The notes: generated from the letters alone by a model not told the origin. A DNA stretch of 11,453 nt from Photorhabdus cinerea (GCF_011189575.1 NZ_PUJW01000045.1:1-11453), one strand, 5' to 3'; counted from the first letter of the stretch, positions 1 through 8,804 are shown. Made by a program: numbers and translations.

Positions 1-3000
1 GCCCGCTATCTGCCGGACGGAGATCTGGAATTTCTGGGTCGTAACGACGAACAGGTTAAAATCCGGGGCTTCCGGATTGAACTGGGGGAAATTGAGGCGC
101 GGTTGGTGGAGCATCCGGCGGTGCAAGCGGCGGCGGTACTGGCATTGGATGATGGATATAGTAAACGGCTGGTTGCCTATGTGGCGGCGGAAAAGAAGGC
201 GGGATTGGCTGCGGATTTGCGTGAATACCTGAGTGCGATTTTACCGGACTATATGGTCCCGGTCGCTTTTGTGCGGCTGGATACCTTCCCGCAAACCCCG
301 AATGGTAAGCTGGATCGCCGGGCGTTGCCTGCGCCGGGGGAAGAAGATTTTGCTCGTCAGATTTATGCCGCCCCGCAAGGGGAGTCAGAGGTCACTCTGG
401 CGGCTATCTGGCGTGAGTTATTGGGGATTGAGCAAATCAGTCGGCATGATAGTTTCTTTGCGTTGGGTGGTCATTCACTGCTCGCTGTGCGGATGATTGA
501 ACGCCTGCGTCACTTGGGGTTGACACTGACGGCGCGCGATCTGTTCCAGTCTCAGGCTCTGTCGGAGCTGGCTCAAGCGTTGGGACAGCACCAGGCTGTG
601 ATAGTGCCGCCTAACGTCATCACGCCGGAAACCACATCGTTGATGCCAACAATGTTGCCACTGATTGATTTGACTCAGACTGACATTGACCGTCTTGTCG
701 AGCAGGTACCAGGAGGAATGACCAATATTCAGGATATCTATGCGTTGTCACCGTTGCAGGACGGTATCCTGTTCCATCATCTGTTAGAACAGGAAGGTGA
801 TCCGTATTTGTTGCTCTATCCGGTGGCTTTTGCTAACCGGTTACTACTGGACCGTTATCTGGCAGCGGTACAACAGGTGATTGATCGTCATGACATCTTG
901 AGGACGGCTTTTATTTGGCAGGGATTGTCAGTCCCGGCGCAGGTGGTTTGGCGTCGGGCACGGTTGCCTGTGACGGAATTGACGCTGGACCCGGCTGACG
1001 GCCCAGTGATTGATCAGTTAACCCAGCGTTTTGATCCGGGTCAATATCGTCTTGACCTAACTCAGGCGCCGTTATTGCATTTTATTATCGCTCAGGAAAC
1101 CGATGGTCGCTGGTTCTTACTGGAATTGCAGCATCACTTGATCGGCGACCATGAAACGATGGAAATGATGCACCGTGAAGTACAGGCATATTTTGCCGGG
1201 CAAGGGGAATGCCTGTCTGCGCCGGTACCGTTCCGCAATCTGGTGGCGGAAGCCCGGCTGGGGGTGAGTCAGGCAGCGCATACTCGCTTCTTTACCGAAA
1301 TGCTGGCGGAGGTAGATGAACCGACGCTGCCGTTCGGACTGACGGAGGTGCATCGTGACGGATCTCAGATGAGGGAATCTCACCGGATGCTAACGGCTGC
1401 GTTGAATGACCGTCTGCGTAGTCAGGCCAGACATCTGGGTGTCAGTCTGGCGGCACTGTGTCATCTGGCTTGGGCGCAGGTATTGTCGCGTACCAGCGGG
1501 CAGGAGAAAGTAGTGTTCGGTACCGTGCTGTTTGGGCGTATGGCTGTGGGAGAGGGGGCTGATAGTGGGATGGGGCTGTTTATGAATACCCTGCCATTGC
1601 GACTGGATATGGATGAGACCCCGGTACGGGACAGCGTGCGGATGGTGCATCTGCGACTGGCTGAATTACTGGAACATGAACATGCTTCACTGGCGCTGGC
1701 TCAACGGTGCAGTGGTGTACAGGGTGAAATCCCACTCTTTAGCGCCTTGTTCAACTATCGGCATAATGATCAGCTATCGATTCTGGATGAAACGATGGAT
1801 GGCATTGAATTTCTGGGCGAACAGGAACGGACTAATTACCCCTTTGGACTGTCGGTGGAAGACGGTGGTTCCACGTTGGGGCTGACGGCTCAGGTGGTAC
1901 AGCCGTATGATCCGGATCGGTTATGCGGTTATATGCAGCAGGCGCTGGAAAGTCTGGTAGAGGCCCTTGAGCAGGCCCCGGAGACACCGGTACGTGCCCT
2001 GAACGTCTTGTCTGAAACGGAACGCACATTGTTGCTGGAAACTTGGAATGCTACTGAAACCGCGTATCCTGACCCGTTATGTCTTCATCAACTGTTTGAG
2101 CAACAGGTGGAGAAAACCCCGGATGAGATAGCGTTAGTGTATGAAGAGCAGCGCCTTAGTTATGCTGAACTAAATGCCCGCGCCAACCGCTTTGCGCATC
2201 AACTGATTGCATTGGGCGTAGAGCCTGACCAACGAGTGGCGATTTGTGTGGCACGTTCGCCGGAGATAGTGGTGGCGCTGTTAGCGGTGCTGAAAGCCGG
2301 CGGGGCTTATGTGCCACTGGACCCGACTTATCCGGGAGAACGTCTGGCGTATATTCTGAATGATACCGCCCCGTCAGTGTTACTGGTTGATGAAGCTGGT
2401 CGAGCGGCGCTTGGTGAAGAAGTGCTTACAGGGTTGACAGTACTTACTCCGGGTACCTTGTCAGACCAGCCGGACAGTAACCCACAGCTACCCACGTTGA
2501 CGCCACAACATCTGGCTTATGTCATCTATACCTCTGGTTCAACTGGGCAGCCGAAAGGGGTGATGGTGGAACATCAGGCAGTGTATCAACGTCATCTGGG
2601 TTTTAATGAGATTTATGGCGTCACTGTGCAAGATCGGCTGTTACAATTTTCCTCTTTTGCGTTTGATGTTTCAGTAGAAGAATGCTGCTTGTCCTTGTGT
2701 AATGGCGCCACATTAGTGATGCGCGATGAGCGTTGGTTAACTTCTATGCAGGAATTTATTGCCTTAGCCTGGCAAAACCATATCACGGTGATGTCTCTGC
2801 CGGCGTTGTTTTGGTCCGAACTGGTTGCCAGAGACAATGGATTACCGCTACCGGATTGCCTTAGACTTATCATCATTGGGGGCGAGGCAGTGAAAAAGAG
2901 CGCTGTTCAGGAGTGGTTTGCGCGGGAAGTCCACCGTCCACGACTATTGAACGCTTATGGCCCGACGGAAAATACCGTGACGGCAACCTGTAAGGAGATA

Positions 3001-3231
3001 TTATTCCCGACAGACGATAGTTCTATTGGCCGCCCGGTTAAAAATACCTGTATCTACCTGCTGGACGTAGATGGTCAGCCAGTACCATTGGGCTGTGTTG
3101 GCGAAATGTATATTGGTGGTGTCGGTGTAGCGCGGGGTTATCTTAACCAGCCGGCATTGAGCGAAGAACGTTTTATACCAGATCCATTTAGTCGGGTGTC
3201 TGGTGCGCGGATGTATCGCACTGGGGATTTG
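1..3231 (+). repeat. Tandem NRPS module repeat, unit 1 (period 3,231 bp)
   Basis: Equivalent motifs recur exactly 1,077 codons apart: A-domain lysine 103/1180/2257, carrier serine 159/1236/2313, condensation histidine 378/1455 and A-domain Asp 889/1966. No net indel separates the copies. Some tracts match base for base, for instance the DNA around 980-1040 and 4211-4271, while others differ at many third positions. This patchwork suggests repeated gene conversion between modules. Unit boundaries are arbitrary because the array is periodic from the window start. Confidence 0.93.
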
Positions 3232-6200
3232 GCCCGTTACTTGCCGGACGGCAATCTGGAATTCCTGGGCCGTAACGACGAGCAGGTAAAAATTCGAGGC
3301 TTCCGGATTGAACTGGGGGAGATTGCCACCCGATTGATGGAACATCCGGCGGTCCAGGAGGCGGCGGTGCTGGCATTGGAGGATGGGCAGGGCAAACGTC
3401 TGGTTGCCTATGTGGCAGCGGAAGCGAATACGGAGTTGGCTGCCAGTTTACGCGAACACTTGAGTGCCATTTTACCTGATTATATGGTTCCGGCAGCCTT
3501 TGTGCGTCTGGATACCTTCCCTCAGACCCCGAACGGCAAGCTAGATCGCCGGGCATTACCGGCACCCCGGGAGGAGGATTTTGTCCGTCAGGTTTACGCA
3601 GCTCCGCAAGGGGAGACTGAGATTGCCTTGGCGGCCATTTGGCGTGAGTTATTAGGCATTGAGCAGATCAGCCGGCATGATAGTTTCTTTGTGTTGGGGG
3701 GCCATTCCCTGCTCGCTGTACGCATGATTGAACGCTTGCGTCGCTTGGGATTGACACTGGCGGCGCGTGATCTGTTTCAATATCCGGTACTGTCAGACTT
3801 GGCCCAAACATTGGGACAACATCAGGCTGTGGTGGTGCCACCTAACGTTATTACACCGGCCACGACAGCGTTGACGCCGGCGATGTTGCCGCTGATTGAG
3901 CTGACTCAGACTGATATTGATCGCATCGTCGGGCAGGTACCGGGCGGAGTTACCAATATTCAGGATATCTATGCCTTATCGCCATTGCAGGACGGTATCC
4001 TGTTCCACCACTTGTTGGAACAGGCAGGTGACCCATATCTGCTGCTCTATCCGTTGATCTTTGCGAATCGGTCTCTGTTGGAGCGTTATCTGGCGGCGGT
4101 GCAACAGACGGTTGATCGCCATGACATCTTGCGGACGGCTTTTATCTGGCAGGGATTATCAGTTCCGGCGCAAGTGGTTTGTCGCCGGGCGCAGTTGCCC
4201 GTGACGGAACTGACGCTGGACCCGGCTGACGGCCCAGTGATTGATCAGTTAACCCAGCGTTTTGATCCGGGTCAGTATCGTCTTGATTTGAGTCAGGCTC
4301 CACTACTGCATTTTATTATTGTTCAGGAAACTGATGGCCGCTGGGTCTTACTGGAACTGCAGCATCATTTGATTGGCGACCATGAAACGCTGGAAGTAAT
4401 GCACCGTGAAGTACAGGCGCATTTTTCCGGACTGGGGGAGCACTTGCCTGAACCAGCTCCTTTCCGCAATCTGGTAGCTCAGGCTCGGTTAGGGAAAAGT
4501 CAGGAAGAGCATACCCGTTTCTTTACCGAGATGTTGGCGGAGGTGGATGAGCCAACGTTGCCATTCGGACTGGCGGAGGTGCATCGTGATGGATCTCAGA
4601 TGAGGGAATCTCACCGGATGCTAGCGCCTGAGTTGAATGATCGTCTGCGTAGTCAGGCCCGGCATTTTGGGGTCAGTCTGGCGGCGCTGTGTCATCTGGC
4701 CTGGGCGCAGGTGCTGTCGCATACCAGTGGTCAGGAAAAAGTGGTATTTGGCACCGTCCTGTTTGGGCGCATGACAGCGGGGGAAGGGGCAGACAATGGC
4801 ATGGGGCTGTTTATGAATACCTTACCGTTGCGACTGGATATCGATGATACCTCGGTACAGGATAGCGTGCATGAGGTGCATCTACGACTGGCCGGGTTGC
4901 TGGAGCATGAGCATGCCTCATTAGCGTTGGCACAACGATGCAGTGGTATTGCCGGCGGTACACTACTGTTTAGTGCGCTGTTCAACTATCGACACAATGC
5001 CTTATCGGCAACGCCTGATGACATTATCAGCGGTATTGAATTTCTGGAAGGACAAGAACGGACTAACTATCCATTTGGGCTGTCAGTGGAGGACGGTGGT
5101 TCCACTTTGGGGCTGACCGCTCTGGTGATACAGCCATTTGAGCCAGATCGGCTATGCGGTTATATGCAACAGGCGCTGGAAAGTCTGGTGGGAGCACTGG
5201 AACAGGCACCGGATACGCCGGTACGTGCGCTGAACGTGCTGCCTGAAACGGAACGTACCCTGTTATTGGAAACCTGGAATACCACGGAAACCCCGTATCC
5301 TGACCCGTTATGTATTCACCAACTGTTTGAACAACAGGCAGAGAAAACCCCAGAGGCGACTGCGTTAGAGTATGGAGAGCAACGTCTCAGTTATGCCGAA
5401 TTAAATGCCCGTGCCAACCGGCTGGCCCATCAACTGATTGCGCTGGGTGTAGAGCCAGATCAACGAGTGGTGATTTGCATGGCACGTTCGCCGGAGGTAG
5501 TGGTAGCGCTGTTGGCGGTGCTGAAAGCGGGTGGGGCCTATGTACCTCTAGATCCGACTTATCCGGCAGAACGTCTGGCGTATATTTTGAATGATACTGT
5601 GCCATCAGTGGTATTGGTTGATGAAGCTGGCCGGGTGGAACTTGGCGAAGAAGCGCTGACGGGGTTGACAGTACTTACTCCGAGTACCTTGCCAGACCAG
5701 CCGGACAGTAACCCACAGGTGCTCACGTTGACGCCACAACATTTGGCTTATGTCATTTATACCTCTGGTTCTACCGGGCAGCCGAAAGGGGTGATGGTGG
5801 AACATCAAGCTGTGTATCAACGTCATCTGGGTTTTAATGACACTTATGGCGTCACTGAGCAAGACCGGCTGTTACAATTTTCCTCTTTTGCTTTTGATGT
5901 TTCAGTAGAAGAATGCTGCTTGTCATTGTGTAATGGCGCCACGTTGGTCATGCGTGATGATCGTTGGTTGACTTCTATGCAGGAATTTATTTCCTTAGCC
6001 CGGCAGAACCGTATCACGGTCATGTCTCTGCCTGCGTTATTCTGGTCTGAACTGATTGCCAGAGATAATGCTTTACCGCTACCGGATTGCCTCAGATTCA
6101 TCATCATTGGTGGTGAGGAGGTTAAAAAGAGCGCAATTCAGGACTGGTTTGCGCAGGAAAGCTACCGACCTCGACTATTGAATGCTTATGGGCCGACGGA

Positions 6201-7923
6201 AAATACTGTGACGGCGACCTGTAAGGAGGTTTTATCCCCAACCGATGATTGTTCTATCGGTCGACCACTTAAGAATACCTGCGTCTACCTGCTGGACAAA
6301 CACGGTCAGCCTGTACCATTAGGCAGCGTTGGCGAAATGTATATTGGTGGTGTCGGTGTGGCTCGTGGCTATCTTAACCAGCCGGAGTTGAGCGCAGAAC
6401 GTTTTATACCAGATCCTTTCAGTCCAGTATCCGATGCGCGTATGTATCGTACCGGGGATTTGGCTCGCTACCTGCCGGACGGCAATCTGGAATTCCTTGG
6501 CCGTAACGATGAGCAGGTTAAAATTCGAGGTTTCCGAATTGAACCGGGAGAGATTGAAATCCGGTTGGTGGAATACCCCGCTGTGCAAGAGGCGGCGGTG
6601 TTGGTGTGGGATAATGGGCAGGACAAGCATCTGGTTGCTTACGTGGTGGCGGGTACGGATGAGGGATTGATTGCCAGTTTACGTGCTCATTTGAGCGCCA
6701 TTTTACCTGATTATATGGTGCCGTCAGCGTTTGTGCGTCTGGATGCCTTCCCGCAAACTCCAAACGGCAAGCTAGATCGCCGGGCATTAGCGCCACCGGG
6801 GGAGGGAGATTTTTCCCGTCAGGTCTATGAAGCACCGCAAGGGGAAACTGAAATAGCCCTAGCGGCGATTTGGTGTGAGTTGTTGGGCGTTGAGCAGGTC
6901 AGTCGGTACGATAATTTCTTCGCATTGGGCGGCCATTCATTGCTCGCTATGCGAATGATAAATCTTGCTGCCGGTCAGGGGTTGATTTGCACATTAAATA
7001 ATCTGTTCCAATTCCCGGTACTGACTGAATTGGCAGCAAAAATCACATTAGATTCGCTGTCCCAGCCGCAAACCAGCGCCGTATCGGTGCGACTTGATGG
7101 AACAGAGCAGCCATTGTTCTTTGTTCCCAGCGGGATGGGGGACTATTCCTATGTCTTCGGGCTGGCTAATCATATGCAATCTGGCTACCCGATTTATGCA
7201 CTGCCCTGGCAGTCTATCGATGAAGAGCCGATGGCAACGATGGAAGAGCAGGCAGCCAGAATGATCACCTTGATGAAAGCGGTTCAGCCGGAGGGTCCGT
7301 ATCGGATAGGAGGTTACTCCTCTGGCGGTATATTGGCTTATGCGATTGTGCAGCGGCTTTTGAGTGTTGGTGAGACGGTTAATTTCTTAGGCTTGATTGA
7401 TACGCCGGCGCCTCATTATTTTGGGGAACAGTCTATGCAACCTAAACACCAGTTCTTTAGTGAGTTGGCCCGACAGTCAGGGGAACAGCACACAGAAGCG
7501 GTCGCGGCGTTGTATCAGAGAATTGATGAGCTGAATTTGGTGCAATTTATTGAGGTGGCACAACAATTGGCGTTATATCCGGCAAATCTGAGTGCTGGTG
7601 TTATTGCGAAACGTTGGGAGCAGATAGAGAACTATACGCAAATAGTCAGAAATTATCAGCCGCAAGCATTAGAGATAATATTGCATCAGCTTTATGCGAT
7701 AGAACCTTACCCCGTTATTTCTTTTGTGACGGATGAAAAGCCAGAACTTGCAAATATAGAACCGTCGTTAGGCTGGGAACGGATAATGCCTGATACTTTG
7801 CTTCGGTTGATTGCTATTCCGGGTAACCATTTTAGTTTATTGGAGGATAATGAGAATAGAACTGCTTTAGCTCAGGCTCTGAATATAGCGTTGACAATCA
7901 ATGGTAATGGGGAGGGGCAATAA
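1..7923 (+). CDS. Non-ribosomal peptide synthetase, C-terminal 2,640 residues (A'-T-E/C-A-T-E/C-A-T-TE), 5' partial
   Basis: The frame is open from base 1 to TAA at 7921-7923, so the gene begins upstream; an in-frame TTG at 103 lies inside an A domain and is not a start. Residues from window codon 1: A-domain end with GRNDEQVKIRGFR (13-25) and NGKLDRR (Lys103); T1 (GGHSL, Ser159); dual E/C (about 219-668; HHLLEQEGD 259-267, HHLIGDHE 378-385); A2 (about 671-1190; YTSGSTGQPKG near 843, Asp889, Lys1180); T2 (Ser1236); dual E/C (HHLLEQAGD 1336-1344, HHLIGDHE 1455-1462); A3 (Asp1966, Lys2257); T3 (Ser2313); thioesterase (about 2361-2640; GYSSG with Ser2440, Asp2467, His2610). Each module adds one residue to a thioester-bound peptide, and the thioesterase releases or cyclises it. 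Both full A domains read D-V-E-S-I-G-A-V-T-K, close to published lysine codes. Substrate is inference; the enzyme class is certain. The HHxxxDH motif replaces the usual HHxxxDG, as in related dual domains. Confidence 0.97.
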   Translation, partial: ARYLPDGDLEFLGRNDEQVKIRGFRIELGEIEARLVEHPAVQAAAVLALDDGYSKRLVAYVAAEKKAGLAADLREYLSAILPDYMVPVAFVRLDTFPQTPNGKLDRRALPAPGEEDFARQIYAAPQGESEVTLAAIWRELLGIEQISRHDSFFALGGHSLLAVRMIERLRHLGLTLTARDLFQSQALSELAQALGQHQAVIVPPNVITPETTSLMPTMLPLIDLTQTDIDRLVEQVPGGMTNIQDIYALSPLQDGILFHHLLEQEGDPYLLLYPVAFANRLLLDRYLAAVQQVIDRHDILRTAFIWQGLSVPAQVVWRRARLPVTELTLDPADGPVIDQLTQRFDPGQYRLDLTQAPLLHFIIAQETDGRWFLLELQHHLIGDHETMEMMHREVQAYFAGQGECLSAPVPFRNLVAEARLGVSQAAHTRFFTEMLAEVDEPTLPFGLTEVHRDGSQMRESHRMLTAALNDRLRSQARHLGVSLAALCHLAWAQVLSRTSGQEKVVFGTVLFGRMAVGEGADSGMGLFMNTLPLRLDMDETPVRDSVRMVHLRLAELLEHEHASLALAQRCSGVQGEIPLFSALFNYRHNDQLSILDETMDGIEFLGEQERTNYPFGLSVEDGGSTLGLTAQVVQPYDPDRLCGYMQQALESLVEALEQAPETPVRALNVLSETERTLLLETWNATETAYPDPLCLHQLFEQQVEKTPDEIALVYEEQRLSYAELNARANRFAHQLIALGVEPDQRVAICVARSPEIVVALLAVLKAGGAYVPLDPTYPGERLAYILNDTAPSVLLVDEAGRAALGEEVLTGLTVLTPGTLSDQPDSNPQLPTLTPQHLAYVIYTSGSTGQPKGVMVEHQAVYQRHLGFNEIYGVTVQDRLLQFSSFAFDVSVEECCLSLCNGATLVMRDERWLTSMQEFIALAWQNHITVMSLPALFWSELVARDNGLPLPDCLRLIIIGGEAVKKSAVQEWFAREVHRPRLLNAYGPTENTVTATCKEILFPTDDSSIGRPVKNTCIYLLDVDGQPVPLGCVGEMYIGGVGVARGYLNQPALSEERFIPDPFSRVSGARMYRTGDLARYLPDGNLEFLGRNDEQVKIRGFRIELGEIATRLMEHPAVQEAAVLALEDGQGKRLVAYVAAEANTELAASLREHLSAILPDYMVPAAFVRLDTFPQTPNGKLDRRALPAPREEDFVRQVYAAPQGETEIALAAIWRELLGIEQISRHDSFFVLGGHSLLAVRMIERLRRLGLTLAARDLFQYPVLSDLAQTLGQHQAVVVPPNVITPATTALTPAMLPLIELTQTDIDRIVGQVPGGVTNIQDIYALSPLQDGILFHHLLEQAGDPYLLLYPLIFANRSLLERYLAAVQQTVDRHDILRTAFIWQGLSVPAQVVCRRAQLPVTELTLDPADGPVIDQLTQRFDPGQYRLDLSQAPLLHFIIVQETDGRWVLLELQHHLIGDHETLEVMHREVQAHFSGLGEHLPEPAPFRNLVAQARLGKSQEEHTRFFTEMLAEVDEPTLPFGLAEVHRDGSQMRESHRMLAPELNDRLRSQARHFGVSLAALCHLAWAQVLSHTSGQEKVVFGTVLFGRMTAGEGADNGMGLFMNTLPLRLDIDDTSVQDSVHEVHLRLAGLLEHEHASLALAQRCSGIAGGTLLFSALFNYRHNALSATPDDIISGIEFLEGQERTNYPFGLSVEDGGSTLGLTALVIQPFEPDRLCGYMQQALESLVGALEQAPDTPVRALNVLPETERTLLLETWNTTETPYPDPLCIHQLFEQQAEKTPEATALEYGEQRLSYAELNARANRLAHQLIALGVEPDQRVVICMARSPEVVVALLAVLKAGGAYVPLDPTYPAERLAYILNDTVPSVVLVDEAGRVELGEEALTGLTVLTPSTLPDQPDSNPQVLTLTPQHLAYVIYTSGSTGQPKGVMVEHQAVYQRHLGFNDTYGVTEQDRLLQFSSFAFDVSVEECCLSLCNGATLVMRDDRWLTSMQEFISLARQNRITVMSLPALFWSELIARDNALPLPDCLRFIIIGGEEVKKSAIQDWFAQESYRPRLLNAYGPTENTVTATCKEVLSPTDDCSIGRPLKNTCVYLLDKHGQPVPLGSVGEMYIGGVGVARGYLNQPELSAERFIPDPFSPVSDARMYRTGDLARYLPDGNLEFLGRNDEQVKIRGFRIEPGEIEIRLVEYPAVQEAAVLVWDNGQDKHLVAYVVAGTDEGLIASLRAHLSAILPDYMVPSAFVRLDAFPQTPNGKLDRRALAPPGEGDFSRQVYEAPQGETEIALAAIWCELLGVEQVSRYDNFFALGGHSLLAMRMINLAAGQGLICTLNNLFQFPVLTELAAKITLDSLSQPQTSAVSVRLDGTEQPLFFVPSGMGDYSYVFGLANHMQSGYPIYALPWQSIDEEPMATMEEQAARMITLMKAVQPEGPYRIGGYSSGGILAYAIVQRLLSVGETVNFLGLIDTPAPHYFGEQSMQPKHQFFSELARQSGEQHTEAVAALYQRIDELNLVQFIEVAQQLALYPANLSAGVIAKRWEQIENYTQIVRNYQPQALEIILHQLYAIEPYPVISFVTDEKPELANIEPSLGWERIMPDTLLRLIAIPGNHFSLLEDNENRTALAQALNIALTINGNGEGQ
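3232..6462 (+). repeat. Tandem NRPS module repeat, unit 2, with a partial third unit to about 6960
   Basis: This is the second copy of the 3,231-bp period. Similarity resumes in a partial third copy from 6463 (end of A3 plus T3) and stops near 6960, where the last carrier domain changes (helix after RMI) just before the thioesterase. The terminal carrier domain is therefore distinct from the two internal ones, as expected for a T domain that docks with a thioesterase and not with a condensation domain. Confidence 0.9.
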
Positions 7924-7966
7924 CACTAATATATTAAGCGGTATTGACTAGTTTAACGTTGGCGTG

Positions 7967-8002
7967 ATAATCCGGTATATATTTATGCCGGATTATTTTT
8001 AT
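7967..8002 (+). terminator. Rho-independent terminator of the NRPS gene
   Basis: ATAATCCGG (7967-7975) pairs perfectly with CCGGATTAT (7988-7996). Two more pairs (T-G wobble, A-T) can close the stem to 11 bp over an 8-nt loop. A TTTTAT tract follows directly. It lies 44 bases after the NRPS stop. On the minus strand no U tract follows the hairpin, so it is oriented for the plus-strand gene. Confidence 0.82.
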
Positions 8003-8131
8003 GTAAAACAAGGTGGGTGATAATTGCTATATTAAGTTGTTTTGTCGTATTCTCTTGCCATTTTTTTATTTTGTTGATTTTTTCATATTGAAAATATATT
8101 TAATTGTATGGTTTTGATTTTCACGAATGAT

Positions 8132-8503
8132 TTATATGTAATGACCTAATATTAAATCAGTGATTACAAATAATAAAGTGAAAACCACAAGGGTAATATA
8201 AAATAAAGGTGTTTTTTATTTTTTTGGAAAAAAGAATGGATGTATATAATGAAATTGTAAAAATAATCATGAAACAAATAAATTCAAATCCTATAAGAGC
8301 ATGTAATTTACTTGAAAAGTCATAACTAGAGATAAAGAGCATCATTGTATTATATGCGCTAAACAAAGAGGTTAATATTGTGATAATAATATTTATTGTT
8401 GGAAAGTAGAGATACCCATCAATTCCATTTGGCTCTTATCTTCACCTGTAGCACAAAAATCTGATTCATGTAATGCTGGGTTTTCATACTGAATACATTT
8501 CAT
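8132..8503 (-). pseudogene. DUF2569-like small membrane protein, broken by two frameshifts
   Basis: An ATG at 8503 follows GGAG at 7-nt spacing and opens MKCIQYENPALHE, with FCATG near residue 18. This frame stops after 36 codons. A 1-base shift near 8430 leads into PNGIDGYLYFP and three hydrophobic segments, and a second shift in the A run near 8220 leads into TPLFYITLVVFTLLFV and a stop at 8132-8134. Total length is 372 bases, exactly 124 codons, so the two shifts cancel. The cysteine start looks like a degraded zinc ribbon (MKCxxC...FCxxCG), and GxxGYLYFP resembles the G-W-L-x-x-P opening of DUF2569 proteins with four membrane helices. It is last in the toxin/immunity series and may have been an immunity gene; that role is inference. 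The family call is moderate, the frameshift reading good. Confidence 0.6.
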
Positions 8504-8510
8504 AAAATTT

Positions 8511-8516
8511 CTCCAA
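8511..8516 (-). promoter_or_regulatory. Ribosome binding site supporting the ATG at 8503
   Basis: TTGGAG on the minus strand, with 7 nt between GGAG and the ATG. It supports 8503 as the original start of the DUF2569-like gene, whereas the longest surviving open stretch (8157-8366) has only an internal TTG and no ribosome site. Confidence 0.55.
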
Positions 8517-8544
8517 ATAGTAATCCAAAAGCTGGATGTTAATT

Positions 8545-8786
8545 TCATTTATGTGATTTATATTGGCGATAAAACATAAACCAACAACCTATTACGCTAA
8601 TAGACCACAATAAAAACCGATTTTAATGAATAACAAAATATCAGCTTTAGATAACTCAAAAGGTAACCCATAAAAGATCAAAAAAACGATTCACCAAGTA
8701 TTCTAACTAAAATAGCCCCCACCGACATACAAACTATGTAGGATATGAATAAATATAACAAACCACCATTTTTCCGATATTTTCAT
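8545..8786 (-). pseudogene. Third membrane immunity protein of the CDI series, broken by about three frameshifts
   Basis: ATG at 8786 follows AGGAGAGG and starts 18 bases after the stop of the third toxin module, the position expected for its immunity gene. The first frame reads MKISEKWWFVIFI and stops early. Shifting once gives SYIVCMSVGAILVRILGESF; shifting again near the T7 tract at 8680-8686 gives LIFYGLPFELSKADILLF and KIGFYCGLLA; a third shift gives VIGCWFMFYRQYKSHK and TGA at 8545-8547. The stretch is 242 bases, one short of 81 codons, matching a net loss of one base. The composite has two membrane segments and the same plan as the intact immunity proteins at 9449 and 10366: hydrophobic helix, short loop with G-x-x-F, glycine-rich helix, basic tail. 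No functional protein is expected unless these are sequencing errors. Confidence 0.66.
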
Positions 8787-8790
8787 TTAT

Positions 8791-8798
8791 CCTCTCCT
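8791..8798 (-). promoter_or_regulatory. Ribosome binding site of the third immunity gene
   Basis: AGGAGAGG on the minus strand, 4 nt before the ATG at 8786. A strong site in front of a now broken frame shows that the start was once used and anchors the pseudogene reading. Confidence 0.65.
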
Positions 8799-8804
8799 TG
8801 GGCG

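Noticed and set aside
103..105. TTG as the start of the NRPS gene
   Set aside because: The frame is open to base 1 and encodes the conserved A-domain motif GRNDEQVKIRGFR before this codon, so the gene is cut by the window edge.
1117..6835. Several antisense and shifted open frames of 65-125 codons within the NRPS
   Set aside because: They recur at matching places in both modules, have no ribosome sites and follow from the GC-rich codon pattern of the real gene.
7967..8002. Bidirectional terminator also serving the minus-strand toxin cluster
   Set aside because: On the minus strand the hairpin is followed by CACGCC, without a U tract.
8157..8366. A free-standing 69-residue membrane protein gene
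   Set aside because: It starts at an internal TTG without a ribosome site, its frame continues upstream, and its last residues lose hydrophobic character where another frame regains it. It is better read as the middle of a frameshifted longer gene.
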